38,679 nucleotides of DNA from assembly GCA_002633005.1 (NCBI GenBank), contig NMRA01000544.1, positions 170,479-209,157 on the forward strand, in the 5' to 3' direction. Below, in pieces: positions 11,422-23,387 of this stretch. The DNA is from Phoronis australis. Its lineage: Eukaryota; Phoronida; Phoronidae. Position 1 is the stretch's first letter; every line of letters begins with the position of its first letter. The notes beneath the pieces are model-generated. The model was not told where the DNA came from. It did no database searches and saw only the letters and a list, made by a program, of their open reading frames with translations. Position numbers and translations under genes: made by a program.

Positions 11422-14400
11422 GTAAGTGTTTGCAAGACTAACTTAAACTTCTTATCAGCTTCTTTAAACATGAAATTCCTCAAATTTGTTAGTGCCAAAA
11501 TTGTCATTTTCTGTTTTTCAAATCTCACTTTATTGTTTTAAATTAATTTCATTTATGTGTTTGGTACAATTTAATTTGCACGAATATAGTAAAGTTCCTG
11601 CAAATGTTTGCATAGAGAATTTCTTTGTTCAGTCATCTTGCATTTTAACTTGAAGAAAATGTGCTTCGGGCCATGTACTAAGACTAGAAATTGATGTGTT
11701 GTAGCTTTGCTAGTTGAACCCCACAGGCAGATTTGGGATTTTTCAAGGGGGTGGTCACTACAGGAAGGGTGGCTTCAGCATTGCGTAGGGGACTCACTGT
11801 CTTTTCTGCAGCTTCATGTTAGTTTAACTCCTTTGGAATATTCACAATTGCGAACAGATTTATCACAAAACTGTGACTAGATTAAAGAAATGTTGTTTAT
11901 TTTATCTGGCTTCGATGACCGGAGTAATTACTTTCTTGTAGGATGTCAGTCATTGTATGTAAGACATGTTCCACTTAATACATAGATAAAAGTGATTTTC
12001 TGAAAGCATGGAGTGAATGACCATTTGATTCCCTTTCCTAAAGTCACTATAAAGCTTGGAGTTAGTGACCATTTGATTCCCTTTCCTAAAGTCACTATAA
12101 AGCTTGGAGTTAGTGACCATTTGATTCCCTTTCCTAAAGTCACTATAAAGCTTGGAGTTAGTGACCATTTGATGCCCTTTCTTGAAGTCACAATAAATCA
12201 TGAATGATTGACCATTGGATTCCCTCTATTAAACTCACTATAAGATTAACCATGTCCTTATACCTTAAAAGGCATTCATTGACAGGCATATTTATTCTTC
12301 CAAAGCAATACCATCACCTTCTGATCATTTGCTTGCGTAAATAGTGGATAGTTAAATAAATCGACTTGAGTTCTCTTTTCGGCAATCGTGCATTGACGAC
12401 TGGAACTTAATAAGCGTTGCTGTCAAGTAACTTCAAATGGGCCCGGTCTGAAACCTCAACAATCTGTCAGTTCTTCGTAAGCCTAGAAATCATTTGTTAT
12501 CTGTGTGAGAAGCTTGATGAGACCACTATAAGTGTCATAAAACAATGGCTGGGTTTTGACAAAAGGTGCGGGTTTACTGCCCCTTTAAATTTAGGGAATG
12601 ACTGATTACAGTTCTAAATGGATGAAATGAGGTAGACAATGGCTTTGATAATTGTATTAAATAATTTAAAAAGTAAAACGTAAATTTTGAGTGTCAGTGG
12701 TTGTCTTCGGTCATTGCTCATGGAAATTACATTGTTTATGTCTAGCTAGTGTTATCTGAAATCAATAAGAGTTATGGTCTACTGTTCTTAACCAATATAC
12801 ATTGTCAACTGATTCAATATGTGATGTTCGTTGTTTACAGAGGATAACATCGGACTACAAACACTGTGGGAAGACTGGTCTCGCTAATCTCGGAAATACG
12901 GTTTGTGTTCTCGTGTTACACACGTTAGTGTTGAATCTGTTAAACTGATGTGTAACCTTACTAATGAGTCAGCTTACTAAGTCAACAAGTCGTCAACAAA
13001 CATTTTGTGTTGAACTTCATTTTGGGACACAATATATGCTAATATTCCATGCCAAAATTGACCCTTTTCATTTTTCAAGGTCTGCTAACATTGTATTTGC
13101 GAGTGCTCATGCAGTTTCTCAAAAATTGTCTGATGGCAACTCCTGAAGGGTCATTCATATTGACAAGGTTTCAGCAAGCATGTACCAAAAATTAGCGAGA
13201 GATCCCATATTTCAGGTGCCAAGTCTGCTAATTCTCACCCCTTTTTGCGCAGTAGATTTTTCTGTAGGTTGACGCCCAGTGCACCTTTTGTGAGGCTGAG
13301 GCCAGTTCAGTGGGCTTTTTGCAGGGACAAAATGGAAATTTAGGGGCCTATTGGACACTGCACGGGTACCACAAAATTTGCTGAAAAAGCACCGCATACT
13401 CAGGATTTTTGGTACACATGAGTATGTTGTGTATCGGTACCGGGGGATGTTGCCAAAGAACAATTCTGAGCTCTACACTTAAAATTAAAATTTTGGAAAT
13501 GAAGTTTTGTGCCTTTTGTTATTTCGCTAATCTGAGTGTAGTGACGCGTGTGCAGTAGTACGTTTTGCACAATAGACTGTACAGCGGGATATTATGGCTG
13601 TAAACATTAGCTACCTCATCAAATTTAAAGAGGGTGGAAAAGAGATCCGGAAAATTTTGTCCCGTATGTTTTAATTGTTGCAGTCAATTTTTTGCTATAA
13701 ATCCTTAGGCAGTTAATCCATCTGGTCATGAACCAGTCTTGATTCCTCAAGCAGCACGGTAAACTAAGTTTACATCACCTTGTTGAAGTTTTTTTGAATC
13801 CAAACAGAATAATGGTTTGGTTAACATTCAGTTGCACTTCAACAAACTCTTGAGTTTAACATTGACAAAAACGTGATATTATCACTTTTTGCTTAAAGAA
13901 CTACCTGTTGCGATGTAGATAACTATAGAAGAGTCTTTGTATCAGAAGGTTCCTTTATTTCTTTAACAACACTGAATCACGTCTAACATAGGTATCTGTA
14001 ATGAAACAACAAACACAGGTTGACGAACAGTAAATAATGGATATTCTCTAGATGTGCCATCTATTGACGGACTGTGATATTAGATTATCTGTTCTAAGAG
14101 CCACCTATTGAGAAGCGACATCTAGTGGCCAAATGCAGTTAGAACTTTTCTTCCAAGACCCACCTGTTGACGTTATGTGCCTTCTTGTCTCTGCAGTGCT
14201 TCATGAACTGTGTGCTGCAGTGTCTCAGCAACACACGCCCCCTGGTGGAGTTCTGCTTGAGTGACAGTTATAAAACGGAGATCAACAAGAAGACTAGCTC
14301 GATGAAGGGGGCGCTGATATCGGGTAGGTTGTGGTTTAGAGATGTGAGCTCATTTACCTAGATGAGATTTTGTCCACCATTTTGTTGAAAATCACTGTAT

Positions 14401-17400
14401 CATGTCCTGTTTTGCAGTAACACACTGTCTTTTTCCTGTTGTAGTCAGCCAATGTCTGTAATTGTTTCTAGCGCCCGTTCTTGTGTACTCGCTGTTGTAA
14501 ACGCACCTTTAATTGTTGTTGCAGCATACGTCTCTTTAATGAAAAATATGTGGGATAATAGATCGTCCGTATCTCCTACCGAGTTCAAGAGCCAAATTCA
14601 ACGGTTTGCCCCACGCTTTGTGGGCTACAGGTTAGTAACTGCTTCCGATGATTGTTATGGCCCGGTGTATGTCTCATGAAAAATGACTTCAGACTTGAGA
14701 CTTAAAATTTGTCTAAGTTAAGATCAAAATTTGGGCTATGTTAAGACCAAAGACACCAATTCAGAAAACACCATTATGTGATCCCATAGCTGGATATAGG
14801 ATAGCATATTAACTACGCTAATGCCACCTGTTGCGAATTCACAAAATTAAGCGACGCGACATGTATAATCTGCTTTCAAGAATGATATCGTTGTCTTGAA
14901 ACCCCAGTGGGGATTTATTTACAACATTTTTGGCCATAAGTACTATTGGAATGTTGTTTTCTTGAGAAGACCCTGGAATGGCTGGAAAATATCACTTCAG
15001 ATTTGCAGGTAAGTCGCACTGCATTGCCTTTGTGGTGCATTGCTTGGTTCTCAAATCAAAGGCAGACTATCTTCAATGTGATAATGTTTGGGGCCATTAG
15101 GTTGTAAACTATTGAGAATAATATTGTCATAATTTTTTCCTTAAGACTTTACTGCGATGACAGTAATTGTAAATTTTAATTATTGAAGCCAAAAAGCCAA
15201 TCTTTAAGTCTTTTCATCTTAATATTGCTTTATATAAACAAATTATCGCAATGTAATTGAATCGCCATTAAAGCTGCTTTGATGCTATTGTTAATGTTTT
15301 ATTTACCTTAAAAATTGTCTGCAGTGATTACCTGCTGCATGAAAAATTCAACAGCAGTGGTGATTGTGTATCCAATTCCAAACAGAATATTCAAACTTGT
15401 TGGTTCACGAAAGTCGGAAAGACCATCACAAGTTGGATGGTAACAGTTGCTCTTATAGTTTGTCGGCAAATGGCACTGTTTGCTAAACAGGACACTTTGA
15501 CACTCTGTAAAACTTACCTTAAAGGTAGACATGCGAAAGCCGAATTTTTGCTTGACTTGCTTGACAACCTTTAGCAGTACAGTTGTGCTAGTTTTTGTAT
15601 TCCACCCTTCAGAGATGTCGTATTTTGCAATACTCGGGTAAAATCTCTTTGTCGGTTGAGTTCAACTGATAGGAGTTTTACCAATACTGTATAAAAATTG
15701 TCTTCACTTCCTTGTTTCTTTTGGTAGTTAGATCAAGGTTAATATCAAACATGGATTTGAGAGCTTGGTTTATTGTTACTGTGGTATTGATTGACATACA
15801 GTCCTGCATGAAAATAGTTTCCATTTACTATTCAGTTTTGTTTAGTGTTTGACACTGTTGAGTGTACATTGATTTGAAGTCTATGCTTTGACGATTAAGT
15901 GAAAGGGTGAACATGAAAATGTACGCAATTACGGGGATTTTTATATTGGCTGTGATTTGGCCAAAATCTGATTTAATCAGAACTTAGTAACATTGATCAA
16001 AGCTTTTTTTGTCTCTTTACCTCAATGGTGTCTTCTGTTCAGATGTGTTTAAATTTCATTTGTGCTACTTTGACAAGTTTGCTGTCCCCTTGCAGTTAAT
16101 CATTTATAGTTTATTGGTTAATGAAAGTCTGAGGAAATTGCTTCATATTAGTGTTCAATTGCAGCCAACAGGATGCGCAGGAATTTCTTCGCTATTTGCT
16201 GCAGGGCCTGCATGAAGACATCAACAGAGTTCAGAGTAAACCCAATCCTGCCCCTGTGAATGAGAAGGAAGAGAACTCATTAAGGTACGGCCAGTGACAT
16301 CTGTTGGGTGTTGTGGGGGTAGAAAACTTGAGGCGGGTTTTGTGTTGCTGGAATTCTTTTAATAAATCTAGTATCATTCAGAGGTTAGTGGGCAATTTGT
16401 ACGTTTTGTGTTTTTTGTCTGCATTTCATGTTTTAAATCAATTTTCGTTAATGGTGGGTGACTGTAGATTACTTTACATCATTGTTTGGCCTCTTTTTGG
16501 TGCAATTTTGCCTTATGTCTCAGCAAAAACTATAATATCGTACATTTCATAGAGTGTTGACTTAAGAAATTGATTCAATTTTGCTGTCCATAGACATTGT
16601 GGTCCGCGTAATACTGAATTAAAGCATCCTATGCATAAATGCACTGAAAAGAATAGCCATGTATACCAGAATACCACAGCACCCTCTGTGATAGGTGATT
16701 TTAATCAATTAAGTTTGCCCATCCCTTGTCAGGCTCCACTCTGAAGTTTTAAGCTGCCCTGCATTTCAAAAACTAGGTCAATCACAAGTAAGACAATGCG
16801 CTTCTCTACCTTCATAAAAGGTTTGGGATTTATATTAGATTGTGTTTCCCAGCTGCCATGATTATGTAGAGCCTGGGCTTGAAATGAATTGAATCCTATA
16901 TTAATTTTGTGCCCTTGCAACTCTTCAGAAGATTGTTAAAGTAAATAATCATGCTTCTTATAATGCTTCTAAAACATTACAAATCCGATTGACATTTTCT
17001 ACATAAGAGCTGTATAAAGAGTGTGCTACACATTCACTGTTACTGTTAAAGGAATAAGTTTCATCATTATTTCAAGTTGATGTTTGAAACAATTTGATTG
17101 GCTAAATTTTGAGTGCATACAACTCAGTTTAAATCAGGCGGCTGTTCCTCGAAATCTATTGTCTTTTGGCTAAAATAAATCTATGGATGGCTTAGCCTGG
17201 GTCACGAAATCATGCTATGGCTATTAGACTAAAGTCAGAATGTCTGTCTACATGTCAAAGCCAAGAGACAGAAATTGTCTCAGTGCGGTATGTTTGAAAG
17301 CAAAAAAAAAACAGAAATCCATGGTACGCTTGAGATTAGACTTAAAGCAAAAGTCGTAGACGAAAAATCAGCTTTTGAATGTAGACTCTTCAAGAAAAAG

Positions 17401-20400
17401 ACCCTGTGTCTAATGAATGTTTGTTGATGACTTGCTCCTTGGACTCGATATCCTAAATTTTTGTTTCTCTCGGGTTTCAGCGATGAAGAAAAAGCCTCAA
17501 GAAGTTGGAAGCGCTACTTGAACTTTGACTCCAGCGTCATCGTAGGTAAGACCGAGTAACTATGTAATGTAGAGTGGACACTGAGAAATGTCACGTGTTT
17601 GGCACTATGAGCTGCAGACAGGTTAACAGGCAAATCATAGTTGAACTAACTATGAACATAAAACTATAGTGTGCCAAAGGTATCCGGACATAATGAGCTG
17701 GCGTTCCCCATGTTGTTTATACCCCAAAAGAACTAAGGATAGCACGTAGTGCAACTTCTTTGGGATAACATTATGCTGAAGAATCTGCTTGTCTCGACAG
17801 GAAAATTTGGATTTCTAATACTCCGTTTTTAGTACTTAATGATAAGTGTAATTTTTATCTCGTCTAAAGCGTGCTGTGTGAAATGAAAAGGTTTAGACGT
17901 GTATTTTTTAAAAACTGGCTAACCCACCAGGTGTCACAGGTGAATTGTAATGTTGCAGCTTGTACGCATCATCACACCTTGAGAATAATATACAGAGTCA
18001 ACGCTCCATGTACTATAGTCTGTGAATGCATGAATTGATTTCATAGTTGTGTTGCAAGCTCACTTAATGACACATGTGCAAGTTTATCTCACGTTCACTA
18101 TGACTTATTATTCTAAATGAAACATGAGTCACAATTTTGTTTATGAGATTACGATTCTCCAGATATGAAATTTTTGCGCTTATCTTTTTCAGACATATTT
18201 GTTGGCCAACTGAAGAGCACGCTCACCTGCACTGAATGTCATCAACAGTCGGTGACCTTTGACCCCTTCTGGGATCTCTCACTGCCTATACCCAAGGTAA
18301 GTTCAGCGAGCTTAGCCCACCTGAATGGAGGGAATTATTGTATTTATAATCAACGTCTTCGTAATGTGTGGATTGTTTGCGGTTGAATTGCTTTCTGTCT
18401 CACCTATAGGATGCTCTTGGACAGGGTTCAGATTTTAATGAATTTTTGTAATTGGCAAGGTTCCTTAACGTAACTGGTTTAACATTCCAACTCCACAGTT
18501 GCCTGTTTTGCTAACGAAATTTGTTATGCCCTTCTCAGAGCACAGCAGTTTTGGGACAGTTCCATTTGTATAGTTAAAATAGGCCTACAGTTATTAGGAT
18601 CCTTTCTTCAACATGCGCGCACCCTGCCTGAAATATAGGGGGGCTCGGATTTTTGAGAATGTGGACTTTTTGCTGAAAAACAAATTCAGGACCAAAAAAA
18701 CAACAAAAAGTGGGACTACTAAATAGGAAAGGGGTACTACATTCAAAGCTATGAATTGTGCATTCGTGCTGAATTCCTACCATTCTTGGGTTTTTTTCTT
18801 GTTTTCTCGAGCTTTTTGTTTCTCTGAGGCGGACCTTTTTGCCCACTTTGCTAAATGAAGGGGGGAGGGGCTCATGCGAGCCCCCTCTGGATGCACGCAT
18901 GGACAAGTCTGTATTTAGCAACATCTGTTAGGAATCTACGGAAATAAAATAATATGCAAATTTTAAAGTATATAGACTAAAAGCCAAAAGACAAAAAATC
19001 AGACTTTTGCCTGTAAACGCTTCGAGAAACAGGCCGTGGTTAATCTTAATTGTTCTCAACTTCCTGGGGAGCACGTAATGGGGTCAACCATTTTCAGCAA
19101 ACAGCAGTTAATCCAAATCACATGATTTTGTTTATGTTTGAAACACTAAAGTGCCCGTGAGGTTACCTTAATGGGGAAAATCCAAACCTTCAAATTATTG
19201 ACTTTATGATGTAACTGCTTTTCTGTTCCTATTTCTGGGTCGAAGTCACATCATGATAAAGGCCTAGGTCATCACTACATATCATGTCCTGATTTGTTTG
19301 TCTGCTGCTCTTGCCATTTCCCTCATTTTACCGCAAGTTTGTGCAGTTTTCAGTCCCATGGGAATGTTGGATGCACGATTTTTTCTGTAAAAAACTGAAC
19401 TCTGCCCTTGAGCAACTGTTTTGAACTTTAATTTGTCGTGTGTTAATTCGATTACGTCTTGAATTGAATGTGCTATTTTGAAGGTTACTTTATTGACATG
19501 GCATTGAGAAAAAACTCAACAGTCGTATGATAAGATGTATTTGTGAGCGTTAAACTGTGTACCTTGTGAGTTGTGACAAGTTTGTTGGCAGTTGTTTTGA
19601 TTTGCTAGGTGGTCTGTTGGATTTTTTCTTGCTGTATTTATGTGAGTCTCTTTTTATCCGGCTGTTGTAACACATTTATTAATTCCAAGTTGATGTTCTT
19701 TCCATCTCATTTATGGAATATCTTTGCACTAAAATTGTTCCTTTTAGTACATTGAAAGAGTTTCACAAAGCCGTTTATTATGCTGTTTACAGTAGATATA
19801 CGGTAAAAATTCTTCAAACTGGGACGATGAGAATTTAAAATTTTTTGATTTTTCAAAGGCTTGGAACTTTGCTTTTGCATAATCAAGCTTACAATTTTTA
19901 AGTCAAATGTTCTTGAAGGCTAGTTTTGTCAAGAACTTCTATGAAATAAAATTCCTAACTAAAAGAGTTTTTACTGTAATGTAAAATATGTTTATTTTAG
20001 CCAGTATGTCAGCCACTGGTTTCATTACAGGACGTGATGTTGAGAAAATCTATTACTGCTCTGCTTGCTGGAGCTTGGAAATGGTGGACATATTCCCTAA
20101 TGCGTGAAACATGTCACCATGAGAGGCTATCAATGAGTTCCATTTCTTGCAGTGTTGCTTTATTTCTTCCGAAAACCACTACTAGGTTACTGTTTTACGA
20201 TTCCTGAATAAGCTCTACGAATCCGTTGCAAAATGTTGCAAGGTCTCTTGTTCACAATTGTTGTGGGCAGTTGTTTTAATTCTTAAACGCAGGAACAAAA
20301 TAGTGATAGTTTACATTTAACAGTAACACAAGTTTTTTGAGTTTTGATATTTGGTGTATGGAGTTAGGTTTTTTGTCAAGAAAAATGTAGAAAATATAAA

Positions 20401-22966
20401 GTAACTCAAAAATAAATACATTGGAAGCATTGATGGCCTTTAAAGCATTCAGTTTTTGCTAATTTATGATCATGTTACATTTCTGTGGCTGGTTATGACA
20501 ATCTCTTTTAAATTAACTTTCCACCATCTCTAACTATCTCTCTCTCTTTTTTTGTTTAATCCAGCGGAGCATTGCTCCCACGTTGTTGGACTGCCTCTCC
20601 CTTTTTATGCAAGAAGAAGTACTGGATGGCGATGAGCGTCCGCGGTGTGACCGGTGCCGCGAGCACCGGCGGTGCACCAAAAGTTTCCGCATACAAAAGT
20701 TCCCTCGAGTACTCGTGCTGCACTTGAAAAGGTTTTCGGGCGAGCGTTACCGCTCTAAACTCAGCACACAAGTTGACTACCCAGTGACAGGCCTCAGCCT
20801 AGCAGAGTTCGCCGCCTCCAGAGGTAAGTCAACATGTGATGTCCAAGATTGCCACAAAATTGGCCATGCTGTGTTGGCTTCATCGCTGTTCTTCTTGTCA
20901 TTATCAGTGTGTGGTATTATACTCGGGATGTCCATAAATGACCTCTGGGAAGCTCTTTGTGTAAAAAACTGGTAGGGCTCTTTTGTTGACCTCAACGCCC
21001 TCATTTGTCAGTGGACTTAAATAGTGCTGTAAGACGGAGCAAGTTTATGGGCTCCCATCAAACCTTATGAGTTCCAATTAAAGTTTGTAGTTATAGTGAT
21101 CACTATTTTTAAGTGTAGATGGCATTCATTAATCAGATAATGTATGAACTTATAAACGTGAATCGGATAACAGCTTTGTTTGGTTCACAATGAAATTCAT
21201 TGATGATTCCAAAGTGGTTGGTCAAGTGTCCTTATAACCACTTGTTTTGGGCTTCTTTGTCCAAGTGAACCGGTTAGTACCTAATGATGCCACAGGGAGT
21301 TGAAGACACACCGGTCATGGACTTCAAATACCAGTCATGTTTTACTTTGTTGTCAGTTTGGTTATATGCGAGTATTCTGGTGAGGCCTGTGCTGACAAGT
21401 CAGTGATAGACTTACTTTAGCAGTCCCTTTAAGGACCGAATGATAAAATAATGAAATCTTGCTTTGCTTTGCATAACTTTTGTCCCTTGACAGAAATGCA
21501 TATTAAAGACTCGACTGAAAGAGCCCCCCCTCGGTGGCATTTTGGGGAGGTCGTGTTGGCGGGAGTTCTTTCAGAAATTCCTATTATTAAAATGTTCCAA
21601 ATTATGGGCACTTATTTCCAGTTTTGTGATTTTGATAAGCTTTTGTCACATGGAGATAGATTGTATTTTATGAATAGTGTAACCTTTTACTCCTGATGTG
21701 AACGCTTAATGACACAAATATTTGGATAATTATGTTGATTGTTGAATTTTTGTCATTTTAGAAAATGAAAAGGCATGTCAGAACTAAAGGTTGATGAAAC
21801 TATTTTGTTTTCCAAGTATTTTTCTGTGAAGGGTTTATTCTGTATGCGCACTGTCACACTCGTCAGCCACTGAACCTGGTAAAAGGGAATTTGTGATCAG
21901 TCGTTCTTTAGCACTCTCACCCGTTTCTCACAGCTGCATGGTATGTTTGCTGCCTTTGACGTCCCGAGCTCCATTTATTTCTGTGTTGTCATAGATTCTC
22001 TTCCCATCCCACATTCACCAAGCTTTCCTCCAGGTCAATTTGGATTTCAATTTGTACTGGCTTAATTGGACCATGGTGGGCAGACCCTCGACTTCTTGAA
22101 AGTGGACGTCAGCTGCTGTAGGATGTGGTTTTGTTTGCACCTGCTGTGGACATGATTACCGCAAAGTAATGTAGATGAATCATCAATGCTGTTATTTTCA
22201 GGTGGTTCTAAGGCCACGTACAACCTGTACGGTGTGTCCAATCATTCAGGCAGTGTTTATTCGGGACACTATACAGCCTACTGCAAGCATCCCTACACTG
22301 GTGTGTGGATGTCATGCAACGATTCACAGTAAGTACTAAGGTTGTACAGTCAGCCTTGGCTTACAGTGCCATAGGCATGTGATAATTCATGGTCGAGTGT
22401 TTTCATGTCTTTAGGCTGTCAAGACAACAAAGACCCATATTATCAAAGGTCATAAGTTCGGTCATATCTAATGACTGTAGGCATGTCTTTTTTGCAAGAC
22501 CGAAACATTGTTGCTGATGTAAATGTGTTAGTAATTCATATTCAAGTTTAACGGTACCCCTAACAAATTGTTGTCAGGCCGTAAAAATTGACTATGCCAC
22601 CATTTTAGCTACAACCTGACTGAAGGCCTTTGATTAAGCAGCCCTCACGTGTAAACAGCATTCAGATGGGGGGATTTCAAAATTAATGCTAGAATACACA
22701 ACCTTTCGATCTAACTTAATTGCCGAGTCAGGGCACAATATTGGGCAGACAAGTGGAATGTATTCTTAGTTTCTTCAAGCTCTGCAGCACACCGAGTTCA
22801 TGCTCATTTGTGGGCAATCTGGCAGAAATTTTTACCTTTATTGTTCTGTGTTTGCAATCAAGACCTGTGCTTTATTTTCAGTGTAAGAGATGTCACCAAC
22901 AGAGGTATTGTATCGTCTGAGGGCTACGTGCTGTTTTACGAAAGAGTCGGGGAATCACAACTTTAA
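10591..22966 (+). CDS. USP2: USP2-like ubiquitin carboxyl-terminal hydrolase (ten coding exons)
   Basis: This is a cysteine protease that removes ubiquitin from substrates and cleaves chains; vertebrate USP2 acts in cell-cycle, p53/MDM2 and clock control. The coding parts join as 10591-11421, 12841-12900, 14197-14323, 14525-14630, 16165-16284, 17481-17545, 18193-18296, 20565-20823, 22202-22328 and 22882-22966. That is 1884 nt, or 627 residues, and every junction has GT-AG ends with matching phase. Residues 1-277 are Ser/Thr/Arg/Tyr-rich and low complexity, as in long USP2 isoforms. The catalytic domain follows: Cys box GNTCFMN (C298), QQDAQEF box, zinc cysteines C449/C452 and C499/C502, LVLHLKRFS box, H580 in YSGHYTAY and N597 in SCNDS. 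The His-to-Asn spacing of 17 equals that of human USP2. The start is fixed by an in-frame stop just upstream in the same exon. USP21 or USP8 relatives are less likely because of the N-terminal composition. The domain looks fully active. Confidence 0.93.
12012..12243. repeat. 48-bp minisatellite in intron 1
   Basis: About 4.8 copies of a 48-bp unit carry GACCATTTGATTCCCTTTCC, the GACC strings lying at 12019, 12067, 12115, 12163 and 12210. The middle copies are almost identical and the outer two are diverged. The unit is a multiple of three, which explains the periodic open frames on both strands; these are not called as genes. Confidence 0.95.
12841..12900 (+). CDS. USP2: USP2-like exon 2: start of the catalytic domain
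   Basis: Twenty codons lie between a TTGTTTACAG acceptor and ACG|GTTTGT. They encode the domain entry ending in GLANLGNT. The exon stops one codon before the catalytic cysteine, so the Cys box is split between two exons. Confidence 0.9.
14197..14323 (+). CDS. USP2: USP2-like exon 3: catalytic cysteine
   Basis: The first codon after the CTCTGCAG acceptor is TGC, the nucleophile C298, followed by [18 protein letters not shown]. The exon ends in phase 1 before GTAGGT. Skipping it would remove the nucleophile. Confidence 0.93.
14525..14630 (+). CDS. USP2: USP2-like exon 4
   Basis: The exon encodes the helical thumb segment with [20 protein letters not shown], which closely matches the corresponding USP2 segment. 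It enters in phase 1 after TTGTTGCAG, ends in phase 2 before GTTAGT, and leaves AG to complete the next Ser codon. Confidence 0.92.
16165..16284 (+). CDS. USP2: USP2-like exon 5: QQDAQEF box
   Basis: After TTCAATTGCAG the exon encodes [20 protein letters not shown], the second conserved USP box, then a polar linker rich in Asn, Pro and Glu. It ends in phase 2 before GTACGG. Confidence 0.93.
17481..17545 (+). CDS. USP2: USP2-like exon 6
   Basis: A 65-nt exon after CTCGGGTTTCAG. It encodes [20 protein letters not shown], matching the DDEKG...W..Y segment of USP2, and leaves phase 1 before GTAAGA. Confidence 0.9.
18193..18296 (+). CDS. USP2: USP2-like exon 7: first zinc CXXC
   Basis: After TCTTTTTCAG the exon encodes [16 protein letters not shown], the first zinc-binding pair (C449 and C452), and then [13 protein letters not shown]. 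It ends in phase 0 before GTAAGT. Confidence 0.93.
20565..20823 (+). CDS. USP2: USP2-like exon 8: second zinc CXXC and KRF box
   Basis: This is the longest catalytic exon (86 codons plus one base). It encodes [13 protein letters not shown] with C499 and C502 completing the zinc site, then [19 protein letters not shown]. It is noticeably more GC-rich than the flanking introns. The acceptor has a long CT-rich tract (CTCTCTCTTTTTTTG) and the donor is GTAAGT. Confidence 0.94.
22202..22328 (+). CDS. USP2: USP2-like exon 9: catalytic His and Asn
   Basis: The exon encodes [20 protein letters not shown] with the catalytic H580, then WMSCNDS with N597. The acceptor is TTATTTTCAG and the donor GTAAGT, leaving phase 2 (CA) to be completed by T of the next exon. 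Confidence 0.94.
22882..22966 (+). CDS. USP2: USP2-like exon 10: C-terminus
   Basis: After TTTATTTTCAG the exon encodes [10 protein letters not shown] and the closing EGYVLFYE strand of the USP fold, followed by RVGESQL and a TAA stop at 22964-22966. Confidence 0.93.
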
Positions 22967-23212
22967 ATTGCCTAGTGAGTGCTAGAAAAATGCAAGTTTT
23001 TTATAAGAGCACTACTGGTGATTGACCACAGCCTTGTCTTGTGCCCAGCACTGTTATTAATGATGTATGCAACGTTACTGATTTGTTGAAAACATTTTTG
23101 TACACCGTTGTTGAAGATTCTGACTGTTGCAAGCAGCCAAGTTCTAAGCGTGTTTGAAGTACGTTATGTATTTTTGCTCTACTTCAAGTTGGTATGATTC
23201 GAGTTTAATAAA
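22967..23212 (+). promoter_or_regulatory. USP2-like 3' UTR with candidate poly(A) signal
   Basis: The stretch after the stop codon contains an AATAAA at 23207-23212, about 240 bases downstream, followed by T-rich sequence. This is a plausible mRNA end; a longer UTR cannot be excluded. Confidence 0.5.
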
Positions 23213-23307
23213 AATGTATAAAAATAGATTTCGTAGGTTCCGTCCATTCTACCGCATGAGTGATATTGTTTTGCTACCTCGAATGTTTGAATTCTTAAGT
23301 TTGCTGG

Positions 23308-23387
23308 TTAGCAGACGTATTTGCCAGTTAGTAGACGTATTTGCCAGTTAGCAGATGTATTTGCCGTTTAGCAGACGTATTTGCCGC
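23308..23387. repeat. 20-bp tandem repeat, four copies
   Basis: Four consecutive copies of a 20-bp unit (TTAGCAGACGTATTTGCCAG) with one to three differences each, beginning at 23308, 23328, 23348 and 23368. They lie just downstream of the candidate USP2-like poly(A) signal. Confidence 0.93.

Larger units (their letters stand above)
11422..22881 (+). other. Introns of the USP2-like gene
   Basis: Nine introns of about 0.2 to 2.3 kb. I see no other gene in them. Intron 1 contains the 48-bp minisatellite described separately. The longest is intron 7 (18297-20564), whose G/C-rich stretch near 18630-18905 (GGGGGGCTC to GAGCCCCCT) looks like a degraded dispersed repeat. Intron 2 near 13200-13480 and intron 8 near 21450-21700 contain chance open frames with no family resemblance. 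Confidence 0.6.

Noticed and set aside
11422-11541. In-frame extension of exon 1 past the donor
   Set aside because: A consensus GTAAGT at 11422 and perfect phase with exon 2 show this is intron read-through, though it could in principle give a truncated isoform.
11946-12207. Repetitive open frames on both strands (16-residue repeats)
   Set aside because: They are by-products of the 48-bp minisatellite in USP2-like intron 1.
23308-23387. Possible CRISPR-like spaced repeat
   Set aside because: The units abut without spacers, and the window is eukaryotic; it is a plain tandem repeat.
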